Assembly (NCBI GenBank): GCA_019243595.1
Contig: JAFAUA010000534.1
Location: 1-16,671, forward strand
Direction of reading: 5' to 3'
Source: Acidimicrobiia bacterium
GTDB lineage: Bacteria; Actinomycetota; Acidimicrobiia; Acidimicrobiales; AC-14
DNA: 16,671 nucleotides
Under the pieces are notes generated by a model, which worked only from the letters and a program-made list of their open reading frames with translations, ran no database searches and was not told the DNA's origin. Positions within the stretch are counted from its first letter, which is position 1. Each line of letters starts with the position of its first letter. Position numbers and translations under genes: made by a program. Below, in pieces: positions 5,743 to 12,951 of the stretch.

Positions 5743-7345
5743 CCTGGACGGTGCGTCCGTAGACCGGCGTTGCCCCCAGACCGAGCGGCTCGTCGGTCGC
5801 CTGCGCAGGGCCAAGGTCGACGGTGAAGGTCGACTTGCCCGCGAAGCCGGTGTGGCACGAATGAGGGACGGACACCTGCACCTTGCCCGAACCTTGCAGC
5901 GTGAGCCCGTCGCAGCTGACCGACCGCAGCGTCAGGAACTCGGTCGGCGCCCGGTCGAGCGAGAAGTGCCACTTCCAGATCGTGAAGTCGCGGTTGATGC
6001 TGCGGTAGTCGAAGACCTTCGGCGGCGGGGGAGCGGAATCGGTCCCGTCCGGATGGGCGAGGCGGGCGTAGGCGAACTCCTCGAGGCCGCGGAACCAGGC
6101 GTTCCGGTACCGGTCGGAGTGGTTGCCGCGGTGAATGGCGAAGGTGTTGGCCACACCCTGCTGGGCGAGGGACGCCTCCATGTCGACGTTCATCGGGAAG
6201 ACGATGTTCTCGAACGGCTCGCTGCTGATGTCGCTCTGCACGGCACTGGTGTCGCCGCTCAACGTCTGGGCCGGCGTCATGTCGTTGACGAAGCCGTCGA
6301 TGCCGAAGACCTGGGCGCCGCGCTTGTCGTAGGCGCGACCGTTCATTGCCAGGTCGGTCGGCATGTTGCCGCGGAAGTAGGCCTGGTCGGCGACGGGGTC
6401 GCCGAAAGCATCGAGGGCGGTGACGAACGTGCCGACCTGGGAGGGGAGCGGGAGAGAGGCGACCGCGCCTGTCGGGCTCGGGAGCGGCGTGTAGGTGACC
6501 GGTATCGGCGGCTGCACGCCGACCGGCAGCGTGACCATGCCCGGCTGGGGCGCGGGGGCGAAGAGGAAGTTGTGGGCCCCCGACACCGACATCATCGTCG
6601 TCCACTCGTCGGGGTGCTGGAGGCCGAGCTTGTAGGACCCGAAGCCGCCGAGGGAGACGCCGGCGATGGCCCGGTAGTCGCGGCCGTGACCCGCGGGCAG
6701 GTTGCTCTCGACGAACGGCGCCAGCTCGTCGGTGAGGAAGCTCTCGAACTTCGGCGGCGGCGTGTCGTAGCGCTGCTCGTCACCCCCCGCCGCGAAGCGC
6801 GGGTTCCAGTCCGCGTAGTAGCTGTCCTGGCCAGGCCCCGGCCCGTACCCGCCGGGGAGGGTCTGGCCGAGCGGGGCCACGAGAATGATCCCGAGCACGG
6901 ACGGCGCCGGGATCCAGGTCGCCGGGTCGGCGTACTTCCATGGTCTCGGCTCGAAGCCGGCGGGCGGCTCCTTGGTCTCGGCCTGGATCCACGCCGAGGT
7001 CGTCGTCCCCGGCGTGTTGAGCATCTCGGTGTAGTCGCCGCCGAAGCCGTGAAGGAGGTAGAGAACCGGACACTTCACGTTCAGCGCCGGGTCGCATTGG
7101 GGCGGCACGTAGTACTCGAAGGGCGCCGGCGTGCCGTTGCCGAGCAGGTGCGACGACAGCTCCTGGCAGGCGACCTGGCCGACGACGACGGTCACCGGCG
7201 TGCCGGGCGTAGGCGGCGCCGTGCATTGGACCCCGCCGGGGGCGGCGACGGTGGCCTGGGCGTGGGCCGGCGCCGCAATTCGCACGCCGGCGACGGCGAG
7301 GACCGCGGCCGCGACGAGCGTCAGTGCCGTGCGTCGTCTGTGCAT
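5717..7345 (-). CDS. Secreted esterase (Esterase D / alpha-beta hydrolase family)
   Basis: An exported alpha/beta hydrolase of the putative esterase family (Esterase D, S-formylglutathione hydrolase or mycolyltransferase type). Numbered from the alternative ATG at 7360, the signal peptide is MHRRRTALTLV through APAHA (residues 6-35). The oxyanion region is LYLLHGFGGDYTEM (100-113), the nucleophile elbow is GVSLGGFGSYKLGLQHP with Ser236, and a candidate catalytic His is His414 in HRGNHSDRYRNAW. A proline-rich insertion of about 100 residues (264-370) and a C-terminal tail of about 115 residues extend it beyond the usual 280-300. I chose ATG 7345 because the basic n-region starts there and a G-rich stretch precedes it; 7360 is equally open. 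It lies 37 nt after the nitrile hydratase accessory gene and might be read through from it. The substrate is unknown. Confidence 0.87.
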   Translation of the reverse strand: MHRRRTALTLVAAAVLAVAGVRIAAPAHAQATVAAPGGVQCTAPPTPGTPVTVVVGQVACQELSSHLLGNGTPAPFEYYVPPQCDPALNVKCPVLYLLHGFGGDYTEMLNTPGTTTSAWIQAETKEPPAGFEPRPWKYADPATWIPAPSVLGIILVAPLGQTLPGGYGPGPGQDSYYADWNPRFAAGGDEQRYDTPPPKFESFLTDELAPFVESNLPAGHGRDYRAIAGVSLGGFGSYKLGLQHPDEWTTMMSVSGAHNFLFAPAPQPGMVTLPVGVQPPIPVTYTPLPSPTGAVASLPLPSQVGTFVTALDAFGDPVADQAYFRGNMPTDLAMNGRAYDKRGAQVFGIDGFVNDMTPAQTLSGDTSAVQSDISSEPFENIVFPMNVDMEASLAQQGVANTFAIHRGNHSDRYRNAWFRGLEEFAYARLAHPDGTDSAPPPPKVFDYRSINRDFTIWKWHFSLDRAPTEFLTLRSVSCDGLTLQGSGKVQVSVPHSCHTGFAGKSTFTVDLGPAQATDEPLGLGATPVYGRTVQVTLTHLHR

Positions 7346-7382
7346 GTGCCCCGCCCCCATCTCGCGTACTGCGCGGTATTCG

Positions 7383-7685
7383 TCAGGAATGCGAGGGATT
7401 CCTGCCGGCGACGGCGGCGTCGACCGCGCCGGTGGGGAGGAGACCGGTCGTCGTGACCAGGTCCTCGAGGGCGACGGCCCAGCTCTCCCAGTAGGGGCGC
7501 TCGGGGTCGGCGGCGATGGCGGCGATCAGGCGCTGGCGGAACGGTTCGCGGTCGCCATCGAACCGGGTCTCGACGACGGCCGCGGCCAGGCCGAACACCC
7601 GCGCCTCCCACGGCGCGTCGAAGACCAGCTCGCCGTTGCTGCGCGGCGGCGCCGCCGGCCCGTCGACGTCCAACAGGTCCGTCAT
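7383..7685 (-). CDS. Nitrile hydratase accessory protein (activator, beta-subunit-like)
   Basis: A 100-residue protein matching nitrile hydratase accessory/activator proteins (p14K/NhlE type), which resemble the N-terminal half of the beta subunit. Recognisable parts are [18 protein letters not shown] (20-37), FRQRLIAAI (49-57) and [14 protein letters not shown] (64-77). In cobalt-type enzymes such proteins carry metallated, oxidised alpha subunit and exchange it into the apo-enzyme. The ATG overlaps the alpha-subunit stop as ATGA, which fixes the start at 7685 rather than an upstream in-frame codon inside the alpha gene. It is the last gene of the nitrile hydratase operon. Confidence 0.88.
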   Translation of the reverse strand: MTDLLDVDGPAAPPRSNGELVFDAPWEARVFGLAAAVVETRFDGDREPFRQRLIAAIAADPERPYWESWAVALEDLVTTTGLLPTGAVDAAVAGRNPSHS

Positions 7686-8275
7686 AGCCGGGCCACGCCG
7701 ATCATCGAGTCGCGGGTGACGAGCCCGACCAGCTCGTCCTCGGAGAGGCCCTCGGTCCCACCGGGCCGCGCCGGCAGCACCAGATACCGGGCGTCGGCGG
7801 AGCTGTCCCACACCCTGATCTCAACGTCGTCGTCGAGGGGGCAACCCATTTCTGCGAGGAGCGCCCGCGGCTCGCGCACCATCCGGGAGCGGTAGGGCGC
7901 GTCCTTGTACCACTTGGGCGGAAGCCCGAGCACGGGCCACGGGTAGCACGAGCACAGCGTGCACACGACGACGTTGTGCACGTCGGCCGTGTTCTCGACG
8001 ACCTTCATGTAGTGGCCTTCCGGCCCGCCGAAGCCAAGCTCTGCAATCGCCGCCGTGCCGTCGGTGAGCAGGCGCGCCTTGTACTCCGGGTCGGTCCATG
8101 CGCGAGCTACCACCTTGGCGCCGTTCATGGGTCCGATGTCGTTCTCGTACGCCCGGTTGACGTCCTCGATGAAGCCCTCGGGCACGTACCCGCGCTCGGT
8201 CAGCAACTCCTCGAGGGCTGCGACCCGTTGCTCGATCGGCGACGGCGGCGTGGGGTTGTGGTGATCCTCACTCAT
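7682..8275 (-). CDS. nthA: Nitrile hydratase alpha subunit, cobalt type
   Basis: A 197-residue alpha subunit of nitrile hydratase (nitrile + water to amide). The metal-binding claw [11 protein letters not shown] is at residues 104-114, with ligands Cys105, Cys108, Ser109 and Cys110; Cys108 and Cys110 are the ones normally oxidised to sulfinic and sulfenic acid. Thr at 106 and Tyr after the last Cys are the pattern of cobalt enzymes; iron enzymes have CSLCSCT. The RDSMIGVA C-terminus (188-195) is also typical. The start at 8275 is set by the ATGA overlap with the beta-subunit stop. Order beta-alpha-activator is that of known cobalt-type operons. No amidase, nitrilase or dedicated cobalt permease is adjacent. 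Confidence 0.95.
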   Translation of the reverse strand: MSEDHHNPTPPSPIEQRVAALEELLTERGYVPEGFIEDVNRAYENDIGPMNGAKVVARAWTDPEYKARLLTDGTAAIAELGFGGPEGHYMKVVENTADVHNVVVCTLCSCYPWPVLGLPPKWYKDAPYRSRMVREPRALLAEMGCPLDDDVEIRVWDSSADARYLVLPARPGGTEGLSEDELVGLVTRDSMIGVARL

Positions 8276-8895
8276 GCCGGCTCCAGGTAGCAGTCCCACA
8301 GGTCGACGTTCACGCTGGCCCCGGGTTCGCCGTCGCCCCACAGCTCCTCGGTGCTGAACCGCACCGAGTACACGGCGTCGGGCACGCGGGCGTGCGAGTG
8401 CGCCTCCACGTCGGGGATGTTCCACTCGCCTTCCAGCGAGGTGACGACGCCGACCTTGTCGCGGACGTAGCCGGGGCACCGGGTGTGCCCGCCCGGATGC
8501 ATGTTTCGTACCCGCACGCGATCACCGACGCCGAAGCGAGCGGAGCGCTGCGCCGGGACAGCAACGTCGTCGACCAGCACCGGCTGCGAGACAGGGAAGG
8601 GGCCACCGGCTCGCGCCTCCAGCGCTTCAGGCGTGACGAGCCCCGCCTCGACCGCGAGGGTGGCGGCCGCAGTCAACCAGTGCTCGTAATACGACGACGA
8701 TAGGTAGTGCGCCGGGTCCATGCGTTCGATGGCGTGGCGGAACTTCGACGTGCTCGGGTTGTCGACGTTGGCGACGGCCGCAAACGTGACCGCCCGCGCC
8801 ACCCGTTCCCAGTCGGCGTGGAACACGGGCTCGTCCTGCTCGACGACGACGGGGCCGAATCCCTGTCGCCCGCCGAGGTCGTGCACGCCGTCCAC
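8272..8895 (-). CDS. nthB: Nitrile hydratase beta subunit
   Basis: A 207-residue beta subunit that pairs with the cobalt-type alpha subunit. It begins with the family signature MDGVHDLGG, and has [23 protein letters not shown] (52-74) and the C-terminal SH3-like barrel region with [28 protein letters not shown] (about 121-148), YSVRF (about 176-180) and the terminal [10 protein letters not shown]. Arg53 occupies the place of an active-site Arg that contacts the oxidised cysteines in characterised enzymes. The GTG at 8895 is preferred: it is where the signature begins, there is no Shine-Dalgarno sequence at usable spacing, and GAAGAT lies 6 nt upstream as a leaderless -10 box. It is the first gene of the operon and divergent from the cobalamin riboswitch. 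Confidence 0.93.
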   Translation of the reverse strand: MDGVHDLGGRQGFGPVVVEQDEPVFHADWERVARAVTFAAVANVDNPSTSKFRHAIERMDPAHYLSSSYYEHWLTAAATLAVEAGLVTPEALEARAGGPFPVSQPVLVDDVAVPAQRSARFGVGDRVRVRNMHPGGHTRCPGYVRDKVGVVTSLEGEWNIPDVEAHSHARVPDAVYSVRFSTEELWGDGEPGASVNVDLWDCYLEPA

Positions 8896-8901
8896 CCGGG
8901 C

Positions 8902-8927
8902 ATCTTCGCATGCCCTCCGGCTACGCT
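8902..8927. promoter_or_regulatory. Divergent promoters for nitrile hydratase and cobalamin operons
   Basis: On the minus strand GAAGAT (8907-8902) lies 6 nt before GTG 8895 of the nitrile hydratase operon. On the plus strand TACGCT (8922-8927) fits TAnnnT and would place transcription start near 8934, just before the riboswitch. Clear -35 boxes were not found. All regulation of both operons at the DNA level must sit in roughly 40 nt. Confidence 0.4.
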
Positions 8928-8933
8928 CACCGC

Positions 8934-9030
8934 CGCAACCGTCAGGCAGCGAAATCCGGTGGGAATCCGGTGCTGTCCCGCAACTGTGAAGCCCCTCCGG
9001 GGGACGAGTCAGGACGCCTGTCCGGGCGGA
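8934..9030 (+). ncRNA. Cobalamin (adenosylcobalamin-type) riboswitch aptamer
   Basis: The conserved B12-element core is present: GGGAATCCGGTGCTGTCCCG (8961-8980) followed directly by CAACTGTGAAGC, a GC hairpin CCCCTCCGGGGG, and the B12-box-like GAGTCAGGACGCCTGTCC (9006-9023). The 5' CAGGC (8944-8948) can pair with GCCTG (9016-9020). It sits 90-185 nt before the corrinoid-uptake gene and on its strand, which is where such riboswitches occur. The exact ends are estimated: the 5' end from the -10 box and the 3' end from the B12 box. Binding of adenosylcobalamin or a related cobalamin is expected to repress the operon. Confidence 0.9.
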
Positions 9031-9077
9031 TGCACGTACCAGCTCTCGAGGAAGGGCGGTCGTGCGACAGGGCCACC

Positions 9078-9114
9078 CCTGCCGTCGAACCCCAGCACTC
9101 GGACGACAGGAGGT
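9078..9114 (+). promoter_or_regulatory. Riboswitch expression platform: hairpin sequestering the btuF Shine-Dalgarno
   Basis: CCTGCCGTC (9078-9086) can pair with GACGACAGG (9102-9110), giving 8 base pairs with one C-A mismatch and a 15-nt loop. The 3' arm covers the first half of the Shine-Dalgarno sequence AGGAGGT (9108-9114), 5 nt before ATG 9119. No run of U follows, so translational rather than transcriptional control is inferred. An additional stem GCACG (9032-9036) with CGTGC (9061-9065) lies between aptamer and platform and may be the regulatory kissing-loop hairpin. Confidence 0.5.
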
Positions 9115-9118
9115 AGCT

Positions 9119-10006
9119 ATGTCAGGTCAAGGGAAACGGACGCCGCGGCTCTTCGCCGTGGCCATCGTCGTGCTCGCCCTGGTCGCTGCTGCGTGCGGTG
9201 GCGGCGGCGGGACCAACAAGACAACCGCAAGCGACAAGTCGCAGCCCCGGCGCATCGTGTCGCTCTCGGCGACGGCGACGGAGATGCTCTACGCAATTGG
9301 TGCGGGCAAGCAGGTTGTCGCCGTCGACGACACGTCGAACTACCCGGCGGGTGTGCCGACGACCAAGCTCAACGCCCTCAACCCCAACGTCGAGGCGATC
9401 GCCGCCTACAAGCCCGACCTGGTCGTGGCCGCGCAGGACACCGGAGGACTCTTCGACAACTTGAAGCGCCTGTCGGTCGCGACGCTCCTCGAGCCGGCGG
9501 CGAAGAACCTCGACGAGAGCTACGCCCAGATCAACCAACTGGGAACGGCGACGGGACACACCGCGGCGGCGAGCGACCTCGTCAAGAAGATGCGCGCCAA
9601 GGTGGCGAGCCTCGTGGCTGAGGTCCCGAAGCGAACCAAGCCCCTGACCTACTACCACGAGCTCGACAACACGCTGTTTTCGGTCACGTCCGACACGTTC
9701 ATCGGTCAGATGTACAAGCTGGCCGGGCTGCAGAACATCGCCGACGCCACCCAGGACAAGGCCGGGGGGTACCCGCAGCTCTCCGCCGAATTCGTGCTCC
9801 AGTCGAAGCCCGACTTCATCTTCCTGGCCGACACGAAGTGCTGCGGACAGTCACCGGCCACGGTTGCCGCCCGGCCTGGGTGGGGTGACCTCCCGGCCGT
9901 CACTCAGCACCACGTGGTCGCCCTCGACGACGACGTGGCTTCACGTTGGGGTCCCCGCGTCACCGACTTGCTGCAAGTGGTGATCAACGCCACCAAGGGG
10001 ACCTGA
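9119..10006 (+). CDS. btuF: Corrinoid ABC transporter substrate-binding lipoprotein
   Basis: A 295-residue periplasmic-binding-type lipoprotein. It has a basic n-region, a hydrophobic stretch and the lipobox LVAAAC (Cys26), then the BtuF/FecB-like two-lobed fold: RRIVSLSATATEMLYAIGAGKQVVAVDD (44-71), YPAGVPTT, LNPNVEAIAAYKPDLVV (about 84-100), and GYPQLSAEFVLQSKPDFIFLAD in the second lobe. It captures cobalamin or cobinamide outside the membrane and delivers it to the BtuC permease. FecB-like proteins also bind siderophores, but the upstream B12 riboswitch and downstream cob genes settle the substrate. ATG 9119 has a near-consensus AGGAGGT; an in-frame upstream ATG at 9062 lies inside the riboswitch leader. 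Confidence 0.93.
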   Translation: MSGQGKRTPRLFAVAIVVLALVAAACGGGGGTNKTTASDKSQPRRIVSLSATATEMLYAIGAGKQVVAVDDTSNYPAGVPTTKLNALNPNVEAIAAYKPDLVVAAQDTGGLFDNLKRLSVATLLEPAAKNLDESYAQINQLGTATGHTAAASDLVKKMRAKVASLVAEVPKRTKPLTYYHELDNTLFSVTSDTFIGQMYKLAGLQNIADATQDKAGGYPQLSAEFVLQSKPDFIFLADTKCCGQSPATVAARPGWGDLPAVTQHHVVALDDDVASRWGPRVTDLLQVVINATKGT

Positions 10007-11041
10007 GTGCTGCGCCGGCACCCGATGGTGTGGGCCGTGGGCGGGGCGGTGGCCGTGGTGGTCGCCGTCCTGCTTGGCCTCGCCATTGGGCCGGCGTCGA
10101 TCTCTCCCGGGGGCGCGGCGTTGAGCGTCCTCGATCACATCCCCGGCGTGCACATCCGCAGCGGGCTTTCCCATCAGCAGGCGGTGATCATCTGGGAGAT
10201 CCGTCTGCCGCGGGTGATCCTGGGCCTGTTCGTCGGCGCCATGCTGGCGATGGCGGGCGCCTCCTATCAGGGCGTGTTCCGGAACCCGCTCGCCGACCCC
10301 TATCTGCTCGGCGTGGCTGCCGGCGCCGGTCTCGGGGCGACGATTGCCATCGTTTCCGGGCTGTCGGCGTCGTCGGCCTTCAGCCCTGTGCCGCTCGCCG
10401 CCTTCGTCGGCGCCCTCGGCGCCGTGCTCCTCACCTACACGGTCGGGGCGACCGGCGACCGCGCCCGGTCGACGGCATCGCTGATCCTCGCGGGCGTCGC
10501 CGTCGCCAGCCTGCTCACCGCTCTCCAGACGTTCGTACAGCAGCGGGACACCGCGGTGATCAGCCAGGTCTACACGTGGCTGCTCGGCCGGCTCACGGTG
10601 ACGGGTTGGAGCCAGGTGGCACTCGTCCTCCCATACTTCGTCGTTACCGCCGCCGTGCTGCTCGCCCACCGGCGCCTCCTCGACGTCCTCAGCGTCGGCG
10701 ATCACGAAGCGACGACCCTCGGCGTCCCTGTCGACCGCACGCGCCTGGTCGTCGTGGTCGCCGCCTCGTTCGCCACGGCGGCCGCCGTCGCCGTGAGCGG
10801 GCTCATCGCCTTCGTCGGGATCATCGTGCCCCACACGATTCGTCTGTTGGGCGGAACGAGCTACCGGGTGATCCTGCCGCTGTCGATCCTCTTCGGCGGC
10901 GCCTTCCTCGTCCTCGCCGACATCGTGGCCCGCCAGGCCATGGCGCCCGCTGAGCTGCCGATCGGCGTGGTGACGGCGTTCTTCGGGGCGCCCTTCTTCG
11001 TCCTCCTCTTGCGCAGCAGTCGGGGGGTGCCAGCCACTTGA
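10007..11041 (+). CDS. btuC: Corrinoid ABC transporter permease
   Basis: A 344-residue FecCD/BtuC-family permease with about ten membrane helices. Family signatures are IWEIRLPRVILGLFVGAMLAMAGASYQGVFRNPLADPYLLGVAAGAGLGA (about 60-108) and the C-terminal GLIAFVGIIVPHTIRLLGG (about 265-283), which includes the loop that contacts the ATPase. It forms the translocation channel for corrinoids together with the BtuD-type ATPase. The GTG start directly abuts the btuF stop (TGAGTG) and has AAGGGG 6 nt upstream. Its TGA overlaps the TTG start of btuD. Confidence 0.93.
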   Translation: MLRRHPMVWAVGGAVAVVVAVLLGLAIGPASISPGGAALSVLDHIPGVHIRSGLSHQQAVIIWEIRLPRVILGLFVGAMLAMAGASYQGVFRNPLADPYLLGVAAGAGLGATIAIVSGLSASSAFSPVPLAAFVGALGAVLLTYTVGATGDRARSTASLILAGVAVASLLTALQTFVQQRDTAVISQVYTWLLGRLTVTGWSQVALVLPYFVVTAAVLLAHRRLLDVLSVGDHEATTLGVPVDRTRLVVVVAASFATAAAVAVSGLIAFVGIIVPHTIRLLGGTSYRVILPLSILFGGAFLVLADIVARQAMAPAELPIGVVTAFFGAPFFVLLLRSSRGVPAT

Positions 11042-11832
11042 CCGCGATGGTGCGCTGCCGCGCCGTGTCGGTGCGTATCGACGATGCTGTGCTTGTCGAC
11101 GACGTCGACCTCGAGATAGCCGACGGCGAGTGGGTCTCGGTCATCGGCCCCAACGGCGCGGGCAAGACGACGCTGCTGCGAGCGATCGCCGGACTGGCTA
11201 CCGCCGAGGGCGAGGTGGAGCTCGCCGGTCGAAGCGTTCGGGACATGGGAACGCGCGAGCGATCCCGCACGGTCGCCGTCGTGCCGCAGATTCCCGTCGT
11301 ACCGCCGTCGATGCCGGCCGTCGACTACGTGTTGCTCGGCCGGACTCCGCACATCCCGCTTTTCGGCGTCGAGGCACCCGACGACGTCTCGACGGCGCTC
11401 ACCGTGCTCGAGCAGCTCGACCTCACCGCCTTGGCCGACCGGCGCATGGAGACGCTGTCCGGTGGCGAGCTGCAGCGGGTCATGTTGGCGCGTGCGTTGG
11501 CCCAGGACGCACCGGTGCTGCTGCTCGATGAGCCGACGACGGCACTCGACGTCGGGCACCAGCAGGAGGTGCTCGAGCTCGTCGACGAGCTGCGGATGTC
11601 GCGGGGGCTTACTGTCCTCTCGACGATGCACGACCTCACGCTGGCGGGCCAGTACGCAGATCGGCTGATGATGCTCGCGGGCGGTCGCGTCGTCGCCTCG
11701 GGATCCGCGGAGGACGTGCTCACCGAAGCGAACGTCGCCCGTCACTACGGCGCCCGGGTTCGGGTGTTGCACGAGGCGGGCGGCATCGTCGTCCTCCCGG
11801 TGCGTCCCGTGCACGAGGCGATCCCGCGATGA
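11038..11832 (+). CDS. btuD: Corrinoid ABC transporter ATP-binding protein
   Basis: A 264-residue ABC ATPase. Walker A GPNGAGKTT is at 37-45, the Q-loop Gln at 84, the signature LSGGELQRV at 140-148, Walker B VLLLDEP at 160-166, and the H-loop His at 198 (STMHDL). It powers the BtuC permease. The TTG at 11038 overlaps the btuC stop as TTGA; an in-frame ATG at 11047 is an equally possible start and would remove three residues. The stop overlaps the cobO start as ATGA. The long open reading frame on the opposite strand here is a GC-rich shadow. Confidence 0.93.
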   Translation: MTAMVRCRAVSVRIDDAVLVDDVDLEIADGEWVSVIGPNGAGKTTLLRAIAGLATAEGEVELAGRSVRDMGTRERSRTVAVVPQIPVVPPSMPAVDYVLLGRTPHIPLFGVEAPDDVSTALTVLEQLDLTALADRRMETLSGGELQRVMLARALAQDAPVLLLDEPTTALDVGHQQEVLELVDELRMSRGLTVLSTMHDLTLAGQYADRLMMLAGGRVVASGSAEDVLTEANVARHYGARVRVLHEAGGIVVLPVRPVHEAIPR

Positions 11833-12392
11833 GTGAGGGCCCCCCGACCGAAGCACCCGACGCCGGCCATGTCCGCGCCAAGTCGGTCGTGGTCGTCAAC
11901 ACCGGCGACGGCAAAGGCAAGTCCACCGCCGCCTTCGGCGTCCTGCTGCGGGCATCGGCCCGAGACTGGAAGCTTGCCGTCGTGCAGTTCCTGAAGTCCG
12001 GTAAGTGGCACGTGGGCGAGGAGGAGGCCGCCCGCCGACTCGACGTCGACTGGTGGAGCATCGGCGAGGGCTTCACGTGGGACTCCGACGATCTCTCCGA
12101 GGACGAAGCCGTCGCCAAGGAGGCGTGGGCCCACGCGCGCGCCGTGCTCGCTGCCGGCGAGCACCGCCTCGTCGTGCTCGACGAGCTGACCTACCCGATC
12201 AACTGGGGTTGGATCGACGTCTCCGAGGTGGTCGACGCCATCGTCCACCGTCCCGAGCACGTGAACGTCGTCGTGACGGGCCGCGACGCGCCAGCCGCCA
12301 TCGTCGACGTGGCCGACACCGTCACCGAGATGGTGAACGTCAAGCACGCATTCGACCGTGGCGTACGGGCCCTCCGTGGGATCGACTACTGA
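11829..12392 (+). CDS. cobO: Cob(I)yrinic acid a,c-diamide / corrinoid adenosyltransferase
   Basis: A 187-residue ATP:corrinoid adenosyltransferase of the CobA/CobO/BtuR family. It attaches the 5'-deoxyadenosyl group to Co(I) corrinoids. The P-loop is NTGDGKGKST (24-33), followed by VVQFLKSGKW (51-60), the Walker B-like LVVLDELTYPINWGW (about 114-128) and VVVTGRDAP (about 147-155), ending in MVNVKHAFDRGVRALRGIDY as is usual. Its ATG overlaps the btuD stop (ATGA), and it lies between transporter and nucleotide-loop genes, which fits salvage of an imported corrinoid. In some genomes the same family is called cobA or btuR. Confidence 0.93.
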   Translation: MSEGPPTEAPDAGHVRAKSVVVVNTGDGKGKSTAAFGVLLRASARDWKLAVVQFLKSGKWHVGEEEAARRLDVDWWSIGEGFTWDSDDLSEDEAVAKEAWAHARAVLAAGEHRLVVLDELTYPINWGWIDVSEVVDAIVHRPEHVNVVVTGRDAPAAIVDVADTVTEMVNVKHAFDRGVRALRGIDY

Positions 12393-12393
12393 C

Positions 12394-12951
12394 GTGGGCC
12401 TGGTACTGCTCACCGGCGGCGCCCGTAGTGGCAAGTCGCAGCTGGCTGTGGCGCTGGCGACGCGCCAGCCGGCGCCCGTCGTCGTCGTGGCAACCGCGGA
12501 GGCCGGAGACGACGAGATGGCGGCACGGATACACCGGCACCGCCAGGCGCGGCCGGTGTCGTGGACGACCGTCGAGGAGCCGCTCGATCTGGCCGGCGCG
12601 CTCGACCGCGTGCCCGCCGAGTCATTCCTCCTCATCGACTGCCTCAGCCTCTGGGTCGCCAACCTCATGGGCCGTGAGCTTCCTGACGAACAGATCCTGC
12701 AGCGGGCACGAGACGTGGCGGCGCTCGTCGCGGCCCGCCCGACCGGTGCAGTCGCCGTCACCAACGAGGTCGGCTCGGCGATCGTGCCCGACAATCGCGT
12801 GGCGCGCCGGTACCGCGACGTACTGGGCACGGTGAACGCCGACTGGGCGGCGGCGTCGACCCGGGCCGCGCTCGTTGTGGCCGGACGTTTGTTGCCCCTT
12901 TCACATCCCGACGACATCTGGACGGAGGATCCTGGATGGATTCCGAGCTGA
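12394..12951 (+). CDS. cobU: Adenosylcobinamide kinase / adenosylcobinamide-phosphate guanylyltransferase
   Basis: A 185-residue bifunctional CobU/CobP enzyme that phosphorylates adenosylcobinamide and converts it to AdoCbi-GDP. The P-loop GGARSGKS is at 8-15, with HRHRQARPVSW at 47-57 (His49 is the likely guanylylated His), LLIDCLSLWVANL at 79-91, and VTNEVGSAIVPDNRVARRYRDVLGTVN at about 112-138. The usual Gln after the Asn of the GxxN motif is Ala139 here. The GTG at 12394, 1 nt after the cobO stop, is preferred because family proteins begin about six residues before the P-loop. The 3' end overlaps cobT by 16 nt. Confidence 0.92.
   Translation: MGLVLLTGGARSGKSQLAVALATRQPAPVVVVATAEAGDDEMAARIHRHRQARPVSWTTVEEPLDLAGALDRVPAESFLLIDCLSLWVANLMGRELPDEQILQRARDVAALVAARPTGAVAVTNEVGSAIVPDNRVARRYRDVLGTVNADWAAASTRAALVVAGRLLPLSHPDDIWTEDPGWIPS

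Noticed and set aside
5723..7456. A 577-codon plus-strand open frame antisense to the esterase
   Set aside because: The product is Arg/Gly/Val-rich with no motifs, while the minus strand encodes a clear signal peptide and GxSxG esterase.
9032..9065. GCACG/CGTGC stem as an intrinsic terminator of the riboswitch
   Set aside because: The loop is 24 nt and no U-tract follows; it is better explained as part of riboswitch architecture.
9062..9118. An upstream in-frame ATG for btuF at 9062
   Set aside because: It lies in the riboswitch leader and would place a 19-residue tail before the signal peptide; ATG 9119 has a strong AGGAGGT.
12358..12393. An upstream ATG for cobU overlapping cobO
   Set aside because: It would add 12 residues before the P-loop strand that are not expected in the family; GTG 12394 sits 1 nt after the cobO stop.
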